From Dyadobacter koreensis (GTDB lineage Bacteria > Bacteroidota > Bacteroidia > Cytophagales > Spirosomataceae), in assembly GCF_900108855.1 (NCBI RefSeq), contig NZ_FNXY01000011.1, positions 215,867 to 279,866 of the forward strand: DNA of 64,000 nt. Reading direction: 5' to 3'. This document shows, in pieces, positions 35,927-45,581 of this stretch (the first letter of the stretch is position 1; every line of letters begins with the position of its first letter). Made by a program: the position numbers and the translations under genes. A model generated the notes under the pieces. The model had not been told where the DNA came from. It ran no database searches and worked only from the letters and a program-made list of their open reading frames with translations.

Positions 35927-37918
35927 CCACGCTTCCTCAATCAAAAGGACCTTTCTGACGCCTTCCAGCTTGCGCATCTTGCTGATGAAAAGCTCCATGA
36001 TAATGATCGTTACAATCGGAAATAAAATGACATGCTCCTTAATATTATCCAGCTCAAAGACGATGAAGCGCTGGTGCAGAAGGTCCAGATTTTTGCTTGC
36101 GTTCAAAAGATAGTCAAACTCGCCACCCCGGTAGTAGGGCATCAGAACGTAGAGGAAATTGTGAATATCAAAATCCTTCTCCTTTACATTATCAGTCTTG
36201 ATGATGCGGATAAAGTCCGTTTTTAAAAACTCATAGAAACTGTTAAAACACGGGAAAATCTCAGCGTGTCTGTCCAGGTGTGAAAAGTACAGGGATAATG
36301 CATTAGAGAGCGCTACATATTCACTTCGTTTAAAGGTTTCATCATCCTTTTTCCAAAGCGACAATAGAAGTGTTTTGATACTCTCCTTCTTTTCTGTGTC
36401 CAGCTGCTCACCCTCAGGAATAAAAAAAGGGTTAAACTCGATCGGATGCTTTTCATCGTAAGTAAAATAATAGCCACCGACCATATCACAAAGCCCTTTA
36501 TAGCTGTGGCCAACATCAACAAGCACGATGTGGGCACCTGTTTCAAAGTAGCTTCTGACCATATGATTGGTAAAAAAGCTTTTACCTGAGCCCGACGGCC
36601 CTAAGATGAATTTGTTTCTGTTGGTACAGATTCCCATCCGGATAGGCTCGTCGGAAATATCCACATGAATGGGCCTCCCGGTCAGGCGGTCACCCAGTCT
36701 GATACCTACCGGGCTGATCGAATTTCGGTAGCTGGATTCCAGGTTCAGAAAACACGCGGCCTGTTCAGTGAACGTATCAAATGTTTCGTTCATCGGAAAA
36801 TCAGCCTGGTTGCCGGGAATCCCTGCCCAGTAAATTTGAGGGGCACCTACAATCTCCTGCCGTGCACTTGCGTCCATCTGGGCGAGCGCCGAGGTTGTCA
36901 TATTTTTGATTTCTTTCAGCTCAGTCAGATCATCGCTCCAAACCATCAGGTTAAAATGCGCTTTCACTGGCATGCGCTGCTCTTTGATCGCTTCATTTAA
37001 AAATTCGTTGGTCGCATCAAGTCCCAGATGGTTCTCGCGGGCATGCAGCGATAAGGATTGTAGTCTCAGCCTTTTGCTTTCAAGCCGCTTCAAGGTTTTA
37101 TCAGGGTCTTCAATAAATATGAATTGGTTGTAAATATGATTGCAGGATAAAAGCTGACCCAAACTGCTGGCGAAACCGGTACTGAATTTGGTCCGGTCAC
37201 TGGAATACTTCTCATAGTGAATCCCCGGGCTGCAGCTGCCTGGCAGATCCGCGGCGTCAGCCAGCGCGTAAAGCTGACAGTACTGGTCGCCGATTTTTAT
37301 GCCTTTTTCAAAATGGATATCACGAAGGAGCTTCGATGAGCTGTTATCTGATAAATAAAGGTACTGCTCCAATAGCCCCTGTTTGCCTGGTGTGCTAAGT
37401 AGCTCACCGTCATCTAGAAGACGCATTTTGACAAACCCTGAATCTTCCATGATCCTTTTGAACTGGCCTGCGCTGCCACGGAATTCCTGAAAGGCTTGTT
37501 CATTTAGCGTCTGCTTTGGGAATAAACTAGGCCTTAAAAGATTAGAGAAAATCGAGCTTGACGGTTTTCTGTCGGCAGGTTTTTTAGTTATAAAAACATA
37601 GCAGCGGTGATCCAGAAACGGCCGCTCGTTGAAGAAACGTTCCGAGCTATGGGTTAGAAAACTGGTATCTTCCTTTGAAAAGTCAGCCTTATAGGCGCTT
37701 TTTAAAAAATAGTCTTGCTTGTGGAAAACACTTCCGACAGGAAGCATTTTCAGCGCTTTGACCCAGCTTTGATGAAAGGCGTCGTACTGCTGGTCTGAGA
37801 GTGTGAAAATCTCTGGCAACTGAACCTCAAAGCCCATGGTGACATCGCCCTGCTTGGAGAGTAGGCATCCACCGGATACTTCCAGAATTGGTAGTAAGTC
37901 ATCAAGTAACTTTTCCAT
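35927..37918 (-). CDS. traG: TraG, 5' exon (VirB4-like conjugation ATPase)
   Basis: The 664 codons begin MEKLLDDLLPILEVSGGCLL and include the P-loop GPSGSGKSFFTNHMVRSYF near residue 440 and the Walker B strand VRKVLLIEEAW at the very end. The intron follows directly. This is the ATPase that powers assembly of the mating apparatus at the inner membrane. In unspliced mRNA the frame reads into the intron and stops after six more codons (VRRDAA). Transfer of this element therefore depends on intron splicing. Confidence 0.92.
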
Positions 37919-37972
37919 TTGGATTTGAAGTTTTAATGATTGAAAGCCAATTTGCTCGTAGCCAGCTACGGG

Positions 37973-38980
37973 CTATTGGAATATTCTTCTTGAAAATGAG
38001 CGGATGATCTTCGGTGTCTTTCTTTTGGCCATGGCCTTGATTAGCCCGTGTTCACCATACTGCGCGTTCAGATGGTAGACTATGACTGCGATCAAAGCAC
38101 CCAAAGCCAGTGTAAGTAGCAGCGTGATATAGGTATTGACTTTGAGCGTATACAGGACCGCATAAAACAGCAGGTCAATCAGAAGTCCAAGTCCCATGTA
38201 TCCGATGTACTGCGCTTTGAGTCCCTTGAAGACAAGACTTTTATTGATTCCCTTATTGATCGGATATTGTTTATTTGACATGATTTCTATTTCTTCAATT
38301 GGTTTTACAATTGCACCAGATGGTAACCTATTGGTATGTGAGCGAATTCGGCCCGAACTGTGAGCTGAATTTTCGAGCAGTTCGCTTTGGAAGTAGGTGA
38401 CGGTTTTCAGCGGCGGTACTTGTTTGACAGCTGGTACAGGTATAGTAACCGGAAAGGGTATGGCAGCTGTTTCTGGTTCAGTAACAACGGCGGATGCGGT
38501 TCTTTTTCCAGCAGTATGTTCCCTTGGCTGAGGCGCTGAATTTCTCTTTTTTCTTTTCAGATAATGCCGGATAAAGTTTGATATCGTAATATAAATGCTG
38601 TGCTGCTCGGCAGTATAAGAATTAAATTTGAGAAGACTGAATACGGGCTCACAGGCGCTGAGAACATCTAAAACCTGATCAGTGAGCTCATTGATTTTGA
38701 CCCATTTTAAAAATGTTTTTGGGAATTCGCTGGCAATGACCGCGCAGACATAACCAAAGCGTGAGGGCCGAAGCTCCGATGTAATCAGCTCAACGCTTTG
38801 ATCGATAATCTCCTGCTGCGGTTGACCCAGGGCAATCATTTCCCTGATTCTGTCACAGGTTTTTTTTACCTTTTTTTTCAGGGAGCGCGGTCTGGAATAT
38901 ATAAGGGGATCTTTGATTAAAATCTCTGGATTATCCAGGTAAAGATAGGGATGGTAATCGGCCGTCAGTAGCTCTTCCAT
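37973..38980 (-). CDS. traF: TraF (DUF4133) domain with long N-terminal extension
   Basis: Protein of 335 residues. The C-terminal ~100 (from SNKQYPINKGINKSLVFKGL) are TraF: two adjacent membrane helices (YMGLGLLIDLLFYAVLYTLK, YITLLLTLALGALIAVIVYH) and a basic tail. Ordinary TraF is about 100 residues. The ~230 residues in front are a helical domain (IREMIALGQPQQEIIDQSVE) plus a Pro-rich linker. An ATG inside, at about 38282, with a weak GAAGAAA ahead, could also start plain TraF, so this may be either a true fusion or two nested products. It is 55 bases upstream of traG. Confidence 0.8.
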   Translation of the reverse strand: MEELLTADYHPYLYLDNPEILIKDPLIYSRPRSLKKKVKKTCDRIREMIALGQPQQEIIDQSVELITSELRPSRFGYVCAVIASEFPKTFLKWVKINELTDQVLDVLSACEPVFSLLKFNSYTAEQHSIYITISNFIRHYLKRKKRNSAPQPREHTAGKRTASAVVTEPETAAIPFPVTIPVPAVKQVPPLKTVTYFQSELLENSAHSSGRIRSHTNRLPSGAIVKPIEEIEIMSNKQYPINKGINKSLVFKGLKAQYIGYMGLGLLIDLLFYAVLYTLKVNTYITLLLTLALGALIAVIVYHLNAQYGEHGLIKAMAKRKTPKIIRSFSRRIFQ

Positions 38981-39316
38981 AGTCGTTACAGTTTAGAAAG
39001 CATTTCAAAGGGATCTGGAAAGGATTAAAACTGGTGGTTTAATTCTTCGTTTGGTCAGCGGATATTTACCGCTTATTGGCTCAGAAGGCTTTGCGTTAAA
39101 TGTCTGAGTATTGATTGTTTGCTGTGATTTTTTTACAACCGGCAGAGGCCTGGGCCTCTTACCGGATGTTGCATTAAAGTACTTCTTACGTTATCCCAGG
39201 TAGGCTTTTCCCGAAGTTGCTGCGAATGAAGATGTATATCATTGGCTTTAATTTTCTGCGGCCAGCAAGCCAAGGAAACCCCTCAGGGAATTTTAATGGT
39301 AGCGGTGAACCTAATC
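38981..39316. other. Gap between traE and traF
   Basis: About 336 bases with no supported gene; short frames on both strands look like chance. The AT-rich part near 39000-39180 could hold a small gene too short to recognise or a regulatory leader of traF. Confidence 0.3.
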
Positions 39317-39628
39317 CTAGACCCCGAAGAAGGACTGCAGAACGGTTGCCACCACGACCAGAAAGATGCAGCTTCCAAACCATGCAGCGGCAACTTTATT
39401 GGTATCCTGATCGCCAGCATTCCATTTTTGAAATACTTTGACTGCTCCTACCAAACCTAAAACTGCCCCGATTGCATACATCAGATTGGTTCCAGGCTCA
39501 AAGTAGGACCGTACCTGACTGTCGGCTTCAGAAATCCCGGCCGCGCCGTCTTGAGCTCTCGAAATGATTGCACCGAGCATAATGCTCCCTGTAAGCAGCC
39601 AGCGTCTGCTTTTAAACATACCCCTCAT
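39317..39628 (-). CDS. traE: Conjugative transfer protein TraE (DUF4134)
   Basis: Protein of 103 residues from the ATG at 39628, chosen because GAGGAG lies 6 bases upstream; the frame is open to 39664 and another ATG sits at 39634. A signal peptide (WLLTGSIMLGAIISRAQ) is followed by SYFEPGTNLMYAIGAVLGLV, then GAVKVFQKWNAGDQDTNKVA and a second helix (AWFGSCIFLVVVATVLQSFF). This is the VirB2-like small protein of Bacteroidetes conjugative elements, probably pilin-related. Confidence 0.9.
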   Translation of the reverse strand: MRGMFKSRRWLLTGSIMLGAIISRAQDGAAGISEADSQVRSYFEPGTNLMYAIGAVLGLVGAVKVFQKWNAGDQDTNKVAAAWFGSCIFLVVVATVLQSFFGV

Positions 39629-39681
39629 TCTCATCTCCTCTATCTGTTTAAGTTGAACATGCACTGCTATTTTAAAATTCG

Positions 39682-39719
39682 GTAGGTGTCTTCCCGCAAC
39701 GCACGGGAAGCTTACCTAC
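39682..39719 (-). terminator. Stem-loop between the 39733 gene and traE
   Basis: GTAGGT..CTTCCCG pairs with CGGGAAG..ACCTAC over about 14 positions with a small internal mismatch and a ~7-base loop. It lies downstream of one gene and upstream of traE on the minus strand, so it may be a terminator or an attenuator. The T-run after it is weak. Confidence 0.45.
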
Positions 39720-39732
39720 GGAAACTGCCCCA

Positions 39733-40260
39733 TCAGTCGACCTGATTCCACATCCTCAACCTGTCTTCACTGCTCAGGTGGATGGAGCCGTATTTTGCCA
39801 GTTCCGCTTCAATTAAACGGTTGACCGAAAGCTGGAACGGTGTGCCATATATGGCAGGATATTCCTTGAAAGTCATCTGCGTAAGAAGTACAAACTCATC
39901 TTTATTGTACTGTTTATTATGGGCTTCTTCGATGGCTTGTTTTAGGTGAAGTGATAATTCCTCTAGCTGCTGCATCATACCTTCATTCTCCCAGGTCTGT
40001 TCTGATTCGATGTCTTCTTTCTGATAAGCCTGAGGAATCTTAAGCTCAGAATTTAGTTGATTAGGCTCTTCTGAATACTGGTTTTCAACCTGTATTGGTC
40101 GGAAATAAAGATCGCTAGTTTTAACTGGTGGACTTCTCCACCTCAAAATCCTGGTTTTCAGATCATGGCGGTAGAAAATAAAGCCAACCAGAAGGTAATA
40201 GGCTGAAAGTAGCGAGGTAACAAATGATACATAGGCTACCCATGGATTTGCTGTTGACAT
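39733..40260 (-). CDS. Membrane-anchored hypothetical protein of conjugative element
   Basis: Protein of 175 residues with one N-terminal membrane segment (WVAYVSFVTSLLSAYYLLVG, continuing FIFY), then a basic loop and an acidic helical tail (YQKEDIESEQTWENEGMMQQ, LEELSLHLKQAIEEAHNKQY). The tail also contains YPAIYGTPFQLSVNRLIEAE. It is the first gene of the tra block, upstream of traE. Proteins of this kind are common at this place in Bacteroidetes elements; the role is not known. Confidence 0.6.
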   Translation of the reverse strand: MSTANPWVAYVSFVTSLLSAYYLLVGFIFYRHDLKTRILRWRSPPVKTSDLYFRPIQVENQYSEEPNQLNSELKIPQAYQKEDIESEQTWENEGMMQQLEELSLHLKQAIEEAHNKQYNKDEFVLLTQMTFKEYPAIYGTPFQLSVNRLIEAELAKYGSIHLSSEDRLRMWNQVD

Positions 40261-40632
40261 AGGACATTTGGTTTACTTGTGAACTTGAACTTTTGAGCCC
40301 TTTGTAGACTTTCCAATACCTTGACAATGCTACGGCTCGCTTTATTGATGTCACAAAGTAAATGCGCAAAGCGGGTAGCAATAAAGTCCAACTTTTATTG
40401 CACCCTTTTAGGACGTTTGAGGTTTTTGGATAGAAATAACGGTCTGAGTGCTGAAATTTAAAGGCTATTCAGCCAAGAATGGGTAAAAGTCAATCAAAAG
40501 GGTACAACTTCTTTAGGACCTTTGTAGATGGTGTAAGTTTCTGATAATCAGAGCTAATTATCGAGTTGAAATCAATAAAGCTTTGGCGTGGTTTCGCCAA
40601 GGCTTTAAACTGGAAGTTATGTATTCAGGTGC
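40261..40632. other. Gap with HU terminator
   Basis: No gene. It holds the terminator of the HU-like gene (40577-40606) and should hold the promoter of the tra block, but no confident element was found. Confidence 0.35.
40577..40606 (-). terminator. Terminator of the HU-like gene
   Basis: Minus-strand AAAGCCTTGGCG pairs with CGCCAAAGCTTT over 12 positions (one wobble) around AAACCA, followed by TTATTGATTT. It lies 27 bases after the HU stop. Confidence 0.65.
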
Positions 40633-40926
40633 CTAAGCGTGCTGAAGATTTCCTTCTTTAACCTGATTTACAAAGTCATCCGAAGGTTTAAAATGTGGAA
40701 TTGTATGCGGAGGAACAATGATCGTTGTGTTTTTCGAAATATTCCGCGCAGTCTTCGCAGCTCTTTTTTTGTTTATGAAACTTCCGAAGCCACGAAAATA
40801 GATGTTTTCACCATTTGCCATTGAATCTTTAATCGTTACGAAAAACGCTTCCAGTGTTTTTTCAACATGTTCTTTTTGTATCCCTGTTTTTCCTGCAATT
40901 TTCAGGACTGTTTCTGCTTTTGTCAT
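40633..40926 (-). CDS. HU/IHF-family DNA-binding protein
   Basis: Protein of 97 residues starting at the ATG at 40926 (MTKAETVLKIAGKTGI); the frame is open to 40953 but this start fits the family and the promoter. The arm sequence IYFRGFGSFINKKRAAKTAR then NISKNTTIIVPPHTIPHFKP is the HU/IHF pattern (RGFGSF, R.ARN, I....IP.FKP). It binds and bends DNA. The gene lies upstream of the tra block on the same strand and is separated from it by a terminator. It may be chromosomal or element-borne. Confidence 0.92.
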   Translation of the reverse strand: MTKAETVLKIAGKTGIQKEHVEKTLEAFFVTIKDSMANGENIYFRGFGSFINKKRAAKTARNISKNTTIIVPPHTIPHFKPSDDFVNQVKEGNLQHA

Positions 40927-40950
40927 TAGTACAATTATATAATTATAGGA

Positions 40951-40958
40951 CAAATGTA
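40951..40958 (-). promoter_or_regulatory. Promoter -7 element of the HU-like gene
   Basis: The minus-strand octamer TACATTTG is a perfect match to the Bacteroidetes -7 consensus TAnnTTTG and lies 24 bases before the ATG. The -33 TTG is not evident. Confidence 0.55.
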
Positions 40959-41068
40959 TGATGAAAAGAGTTATATCTCTTAAATTATAGCGATTTCCGG
41001 TTATGGTGAAAGTGAATTTTTTGTTAGAATTTAAACCTATGTTGCTTTTTTAAAACTTAAATGCGAAA

Positions 41069-41680
41069 ATGCTTAATCACGAAGACATTTATCAATTGAT
41101 CCTTAACAAAGCGTGGCAAGAAATTTTGGAACTGCTTCATACCAGAAAGAAAGATATATTATCTGATTCATTATTACTGCAAGCCGCAAATACGTTTCGA
41201 CAAGAATCTTAAGGAACTTAGACAGCAGTTCCGGTGGAAATATAGATGGTGAGAGCTTGAATATATTATTTGCCACGCATCACGGACAATATTATGTTCT
41301 AAAAGCTGAGAATTTTAAAAAATTGATGGATGAATTGGTTAAGAGAAAATCAATCAGTGATGTAGTCGGCTATTCCAAATTATTTTCTGGTAATGATTAT
41401 TACAAACATTTTATCGAACAGTTTACCCTGGAATCTCGCAGCAAGGTGAGGGTGGAATTAGTGAGCCGGCAAATCGTTTACCTGAAAAATGGACAGAAAT
41501 TTATAACAGGCTATTTGAGGTAATCAACGATAGGAATAGTAGTGCTACGTATTTTTCAGATCCTAGATGTATAAATCTAATAAAAGAGTTCAGTCCCTAT
41601 TTTCCGGATTACCAACAATTTATTGATTCGAGAAATGCAGAAGGGAAGAGCATGGAGCATTCGGACAATGTGACCAACAG
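41069..41680 (+). pseudogene. Frameshifted gene of unknown family
   Basis: Three frames read on from one another. The first is 47 codons from an ATG at 41069 (MLNHEDIYQLILNKAWQEIL) to 41212. The second is at 41257-41523 (HHGQYYVLKAENFKKLMDEL). The third runs from ~41450 (NRLPEKWTEIYNRLFEVIND, then FSPYFPDYQQFIDSRNAEGK). Each is protein-like, and they follow in order, so this was probably one gene of about 200 residues that decayed before being cut by the IS-end repeat at 41656. The family is not recognised. Confidence 0.4.
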
Positions 41681-41700
41681 ATTCCGTGGCAGATTGACTA
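41656..41700 (-). repeat. IS-end repeat, copy 4 (inverted)
   Basis: On the minus strand TAGTCAATCTGCCACGGAAT then CTGTTGGTCACATTGTCCGA matches the other copies. Homology with the region upstream of copy 1 extends to about 41790, including a TTTCGGTTGG box. A further half unit (GGTGGTCAATGGCTCCGAAT) lies in direct orientation at about 41800. Confidence 0.5.
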
Positions 41701-41800
41701 TCAACAGATTGATGCTCATTATGAGTCAAATAACTAACATCCATTTATTTAGGCTCGTCAACCCCAACCGAAACGATTTGTCTTAATTTTCCTAATTGCG

Positions 41801-42211
41801 GTGGTCAATGGCTCCGAATTTTCCATGCTAGAGACTATCATAAGCGTTTTTCCATCCATGATTTTTTCTTTGCTGAGCATTTTCAGTAAAAATTTTGAGG
41901 GTGCAATCAGTTTGATTAAACGTCTGTTGCTCATTAAATTTCTCCACCCAAAATCTAACCTTTTAGGAAAGTGTATTTTGATAGTTAGTCATGAACTTTG
42001 GCTTCAAAATGCAATGAAACCTAATTTAGATTTGAAGGGATTCGCAAGGGGGATAGAATCAGACTATGAAGTGGTTAATCAAGCGGTTATTTCTAATGTA
42101 AATGGACCCGTTGTAGGACAAGTGAACAAGCTTAAAACGATCAAACGAAACATTTATGGTAGAGCGAGCTTTGATCTATTAAAAATTATGGTACTGGGAA
42201 ATACATCATAA
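41801..42211 (+). pseudogene. ISL3-family transposase remnant (C-terminal end)
   Basis: The last ~65 codons read LDLKGFARGIESDYEVVNQA, then GQVNKLKTIKRNIYGRASFD and LLKIMVL, the ISL3 C-terminus seen also at 14521. The upstream part of the frame is not transposase-like, so a deletion or frameshift lies near 42000. The stop is followed by CACCAAAAGTGGCGAAGAAC, nearly the same as after the 14521 stop, probably the element's inverted-repeat end. Confidence 0.65.
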
Positions 42212-42639
42212 TTCACCAAAAGTGGCGAAGAACCCAACTTCTCCGAAATATCCACCCTCAAGGAAGATTTTGCAATCAGGTTTTTTTTCTTTTTCATTAG
42301 CACAAGAAGCTATTGAAAAAGCAATTAATACTTAGAATGCAATGCGGCCAAATTCGTCCTTGGGATATCTGATACCGAACCAATTTCATCACCGAAACGA
42401 CCCACTCCCACTGAAGTGGTATCTACACAAAAAAAAACGTTTTAGAAATGTCCATTATCCGGATCACTATCAGAGATCCGGATGACTGTCAGCCGAATTC
42501 AGTAACATACGGGATACTTTTAAAAGCAGGAAGTAGACAATGAAATGGTGCGAAATGTTCGTTTTTTTAACCTAAATAAATAATTCCTACCTTTGGATTA
42601 GGATTAACATCTACTAATTAACTCTAAATTAATAGATTC
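42212..42639. other. Decayed stretch with IS-end-like repeats
   Basis: No gene is seen. After the ISL3 end there is a tandem near-repeat at 42462-42500 (listed separately). The last 100 bases before the FecR-like gene are AT-rich. Confidence 0.35.
42462..42500. repeat. Tandem near-repeat, IS-end-like
   Basis: GATCACTATCAGAGATCCG is followed directly by GATGACTGTCAGCCGAATTC; the first 12 positions match at 10. Repeated short units with a CCG/GAAT block recall the IS-end repeats elsewhere in the window. Confidence 0.3.
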
Positions 42640-42852
42640 ATGAATAATTCACCTATTGATGATTTTTCCCCCTTTGTTTTCGATAGATATTTGCTCGGGA
42701 CGGCAACAGTTGCAGAAATAGAAATTGTTGAAAGATGGTATCGTTCATTAGACGGGGAAAAAAGTTTTCTTGATTCCCTGAAAAAAGACGAAGAACAAAA
42801 TCTAAAGGCAATTGTTTTCGATAATATAAGAAAAAAGATAGAATTTAAATAA
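42640..42852 (+). CDS. FecR-type anti-sigma N-terminal fragment
   Basis: A 70-residue protein. SPFVFDRYLLGTATVAEIEI then VERWYRSLDGEKSFLDSLKK matches the N-terminal cytoplasmic part of FecR-family anti-sigma factors (a helix ending in LxG.A...E...V..WY). The membrane segment and periplasmic domain are missing and no continuation is seen in other frames. It is probably a truncated regulator; a free cytoplasmic domain might still bind a sigma factor. Confidence 0.5.
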   Translation: MNNSPIDDFSPFVFDRYLLGTATVAEIEIVERWYRSLDGEKSFLDSLKKDEEQNLKAIVFDNIRKKIEFK

Positions 42853-44293
42853 GAAATTTCTATCAAACCCTTCAGAAAATCCCTTTTGCCGTTTAAAACT
42901 TAAGTGTCCTTTTATGTTTATCCTGATAAAAACAGTGTTCAATTGTAAAATGATTATTTGTATCAGCGACTCGCGTTTTCCCAAAGTGTGACAAATAACT
43001 CCCGAATAATTTACTCCGCTACCTGAGTATCGCGCGTTTTAGCGCTTATAAAATCGTAAAGACGTTTCCAGTATTTGCCGTTATGTGGTTCAAGTGCTAC
43101 ACTGTCGTGACTCCTCAATTGATCTAATCTAAAAGCCGACCACGTTAAAAAGGAGCTAGTGCATGCAGAAAACATAAGATTATTTAAAACGAGCGCAAAT
43201 ATTTATTTTACTAAAATTTCTTAGTTTTTGTATAAATCGTCTACTTACAAGAAACTTTTATAAAATGCTAGTAATGTCGATTGGTAAATATGACCAAAAT
43301 TGATCCGATCACACCTTTCATTGTGAAAGATTAGTTGAACTGCGTGTCTATACATTAGCTTTATGTAGATTCTGTGTTAAAATTGATGACATCGCTCTTT
43401 TTTAAATGTCATGTTTGTTAGGAATGGTTTGTAATAATTTTGTTCGCTATCTCGATAAGATCAGATTTGCAAATTAAATGTATGTTTAATCAGGTAATCC
43501 TTATCGTAGGTTTCTTCTTTTTCAAATTGTATCGTCATAAGAATTTGAAAAATCTTAAACAAACCTAAGATCACGGCTTAACTTGTTGTTCTCTTTTACG
43601 TTGCAATTCCAGATTATTTAATTAACAGAACCTTAATATAACAGATTTGAAAAGAATCTGGAGTTACGGTTACTTTGTTTATAAATATTGATCAATTTAG
43701 CTGAGTCGAATTGCGCATTTGCTAGTCGCAAGAGAAATAGGTCTTAGTGATGAACGGACATTCTATGTGGTCAAATTAACGATGGATTCTTCCACGTTAT
43801 ATAAGTTAACAGTAATCGTTTTTGGTTACACTTTTTTGTGACAAAGTTTATTGTTGTAGTAAAAACAATCTTTTTAAAAGTGATTGAAGCTTCGTATAAA
43901 GACAATGTCACCGCGGACGACTTTATATCTATATTTACAATTAACAAGATGGTAATATACCCGTTCATATCGCGGCAGGAATTATTAGATATTCAAATAT
44001 AGCAAGGAAAATTTCTATTCTGAGGTAACATTCTCGAATGGGTTTTCAAAAGCTGAAAATCACTTTGAAAATATAAAGAAAGTAAGCCAATATTTTAATA
44101 AAAATGAGTTGCCATGAAAACAAAATCTTTGCTTATAATTTTACAAAATATTCAATTCCATATCAAATTGCTGTATGAGAATAATAAATCTACGGTCTGA
44201 GTTAGTGTACGTAAGCGTCTATTTGCATTGTGTTTTAAAAACATCATTTTGAAGTAGAAATATTGGAACTTTCTTTAAATGATCAGTTCATAG
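42853..44293. other. Long AT-rich stretch, almost no coding
   Basis: About 1.4 kb with no supported gene. A 54-codon minus-strand frame at 43011-43175 (SVALEPHNGKYWKRLYDFIS) reads protein-like and may be a remnant. The remainder is strongly AT-rich. It probably marks the left border of the lanthipeptide cluster. Confidence 0.35.
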
Positions 44294-44542
44294 ATGGGAA
44301 CATTTTTTTGTATATTAATAGCCGGGATATGCTATCAAAAAGCCTTATTCTTTTTGGTAAGAATTTTTAAAAGTAATTTATCAAGTGAAGGAATCGATAA
44401 ATTAGATAGTGTATTCTCTCGGTTGCTTTTGGGCAATCGGGCCTTAGAACTTAATAACAATATAGTTAATGCTTTTGGGTGGATGATCGTCGGGAGTCTC
44501 TTCATCCTTATCTTGTTTTTTAAAAAACACAAGATGTTATGA
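44294..44542 (+). CDS. Small two-helix membrane protein
   Basis: An 82-residue frame with two hydrophobic segments (FFCILIAGICYQKALFFLV and AFGWMIVGSLFILILFFKK) and a basic end. No ribosome site is clear. It precedes the lanthipeptide cluster on the same strand by 320 bases. Small membrane proteins in such clusters are sometimes immunity factors, but nothing here shows that. It may also be a chance frame in AT-rich DNA. Confidence 0.35.
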   Translation: MGTFFCILIAGICYQKALFFLVRIFKSNLSSEGIDKLDSVFSRLLLGNRALELNNNIVNAFGWMIVGSLFILILFFKKHKML

Positions 44543-44864
44543 TTGTAATGCTTTTTTCACTGTTGTAGCATAGCTCTTTATAACATGTCGTTAGCTTCAA
44601 GCCAGTTTAAGAAAATTGGCATATTTTTAGACAAAGCAAGAGTGATTGCTGACCATGAAGAAATTTAGATCTTTTTGATACGATTCTGCTTGGTTGACTA
44701 ACTACCTTCATTATTATCATTTATATTAACATTTAGCTAACACGTATTCCAGAAATAGGTTCTAAATTTATGGCACCATCTCAATAGCTGGAAGAATTGT
44801 TGGATTATGCATTGGCTTTGGAAATTAACACTTTAAGAGCACGTTTGGGGCTGCAAAATAACTT
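44543..44864. other. Upstream region of the lanthipeptide cluster
   Basis: About 320 bases without a gene, expected to hold the promoter of the + strand genes 44865-52189. No clear -33/-7 pair was seen. Confidence 0.3.
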
Positions 44865-45581
44865 ATGAACGCTGTAATTTTAGCTGCTGGGTGTGGGTCA
44901 AGATTGAATCCACTAACATTGCAATATCCCAAGCCCTTGGTCAATATTAATGGAACTACAATAGTAGAACGACAAATTGAATTTCTGAACAATATCGGTG
45001 TTGATGACATCTACATTGTCGTGGGATATATGGCGGAGCAATTTAGTTTTTTGGAGCACAGATATAACGTAAAACTAATCATAAATCCTGAATATAAATC
45101 ACGAAGTAATTTTTATTCATTATACTTATGTGCAAAAATATTATCAGATACTTGGATTTTTGAGGGAGATGTTTTCTTCACAAGAAATTTCCTCAGTTGC
45201 GAGTTACCTACCTCATTTTTTTTCGTTGGGCCAAAAAGATATTTGCAGGGAGATGGAAGATTTGTGATAGATCAGAATAACAAAGTTGCTGAGATTATAC
45301 CGATGGAATGGACCTCAGAGCCTATCGAAAATAAGCAAAATATTCTAGTTCCAGCGGGTGTTTCCTATTGGACTCGAGATTCGATGAAGATACTTGTCGA
45401 TGCTATGAAACTAGCGGAAGATAGCGGAAGGGCGTTGTCGTTTAGATCATGGGATTATATTGTTATTGAAAATTTGACTAATGTTGAGCTTTCAGCTAAG
45501 GTGATCTCCGAAAGAGATTGGTTCGAAATTGACACGCTCTTCGATTACAAACTTGCGCTTGAATTTCAGCTGGATAAATGA
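44865..45581 (+). CDS. LicC-like nucleotidyltransferase
   Basis: Protein of 238 residues with the nucleotidyltransferase signature LAAGCGSRLNPLT then YPKPLV (residues 6-26), ERQIEFLNNIGVDDIYIVVG and NPEYKSRSNFYSLYL. This combination is that of LicC-type CTP:phosphocholine cytidylyltransferases, which make CDP-choline for transfer by LicD. Choline is not proven as substrate; other CDP- or NDP-activated groups are possible. The next gene, a LicD-domain fusion, overlaps its end by 4 bases, so the pair is coupled. No choline kinase or transporter is seen in the window. Confidence 0.8.
   Translation: MNAVILAAGCGSRLNPLTLQYPKPLVNINGTTIVERQIEFLNNIGVDDIYIVVGYMAEQFSFLEHRYNVKLIINPEYKSRSNFYSLYLCAKILSDTWIFEGDVFFTRNFLSCELPTSFFFVGPKRYLQGDGRFVIDQNNKVAEIIPMEWTSEPIENKQNILVPAGVSYWTRDSMKILVDAMKLAEDSGRALSFRSWDYIVIENLTNVELSAKVISERDWFEIDTLFDYKLALEFQLDK

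Noticed and set aside
44114..44200. 28-codon frame starting MKTKSLLIIL
   Set aside because: No core Cys, no Gly-Gly and no ribosome site; too short to support.
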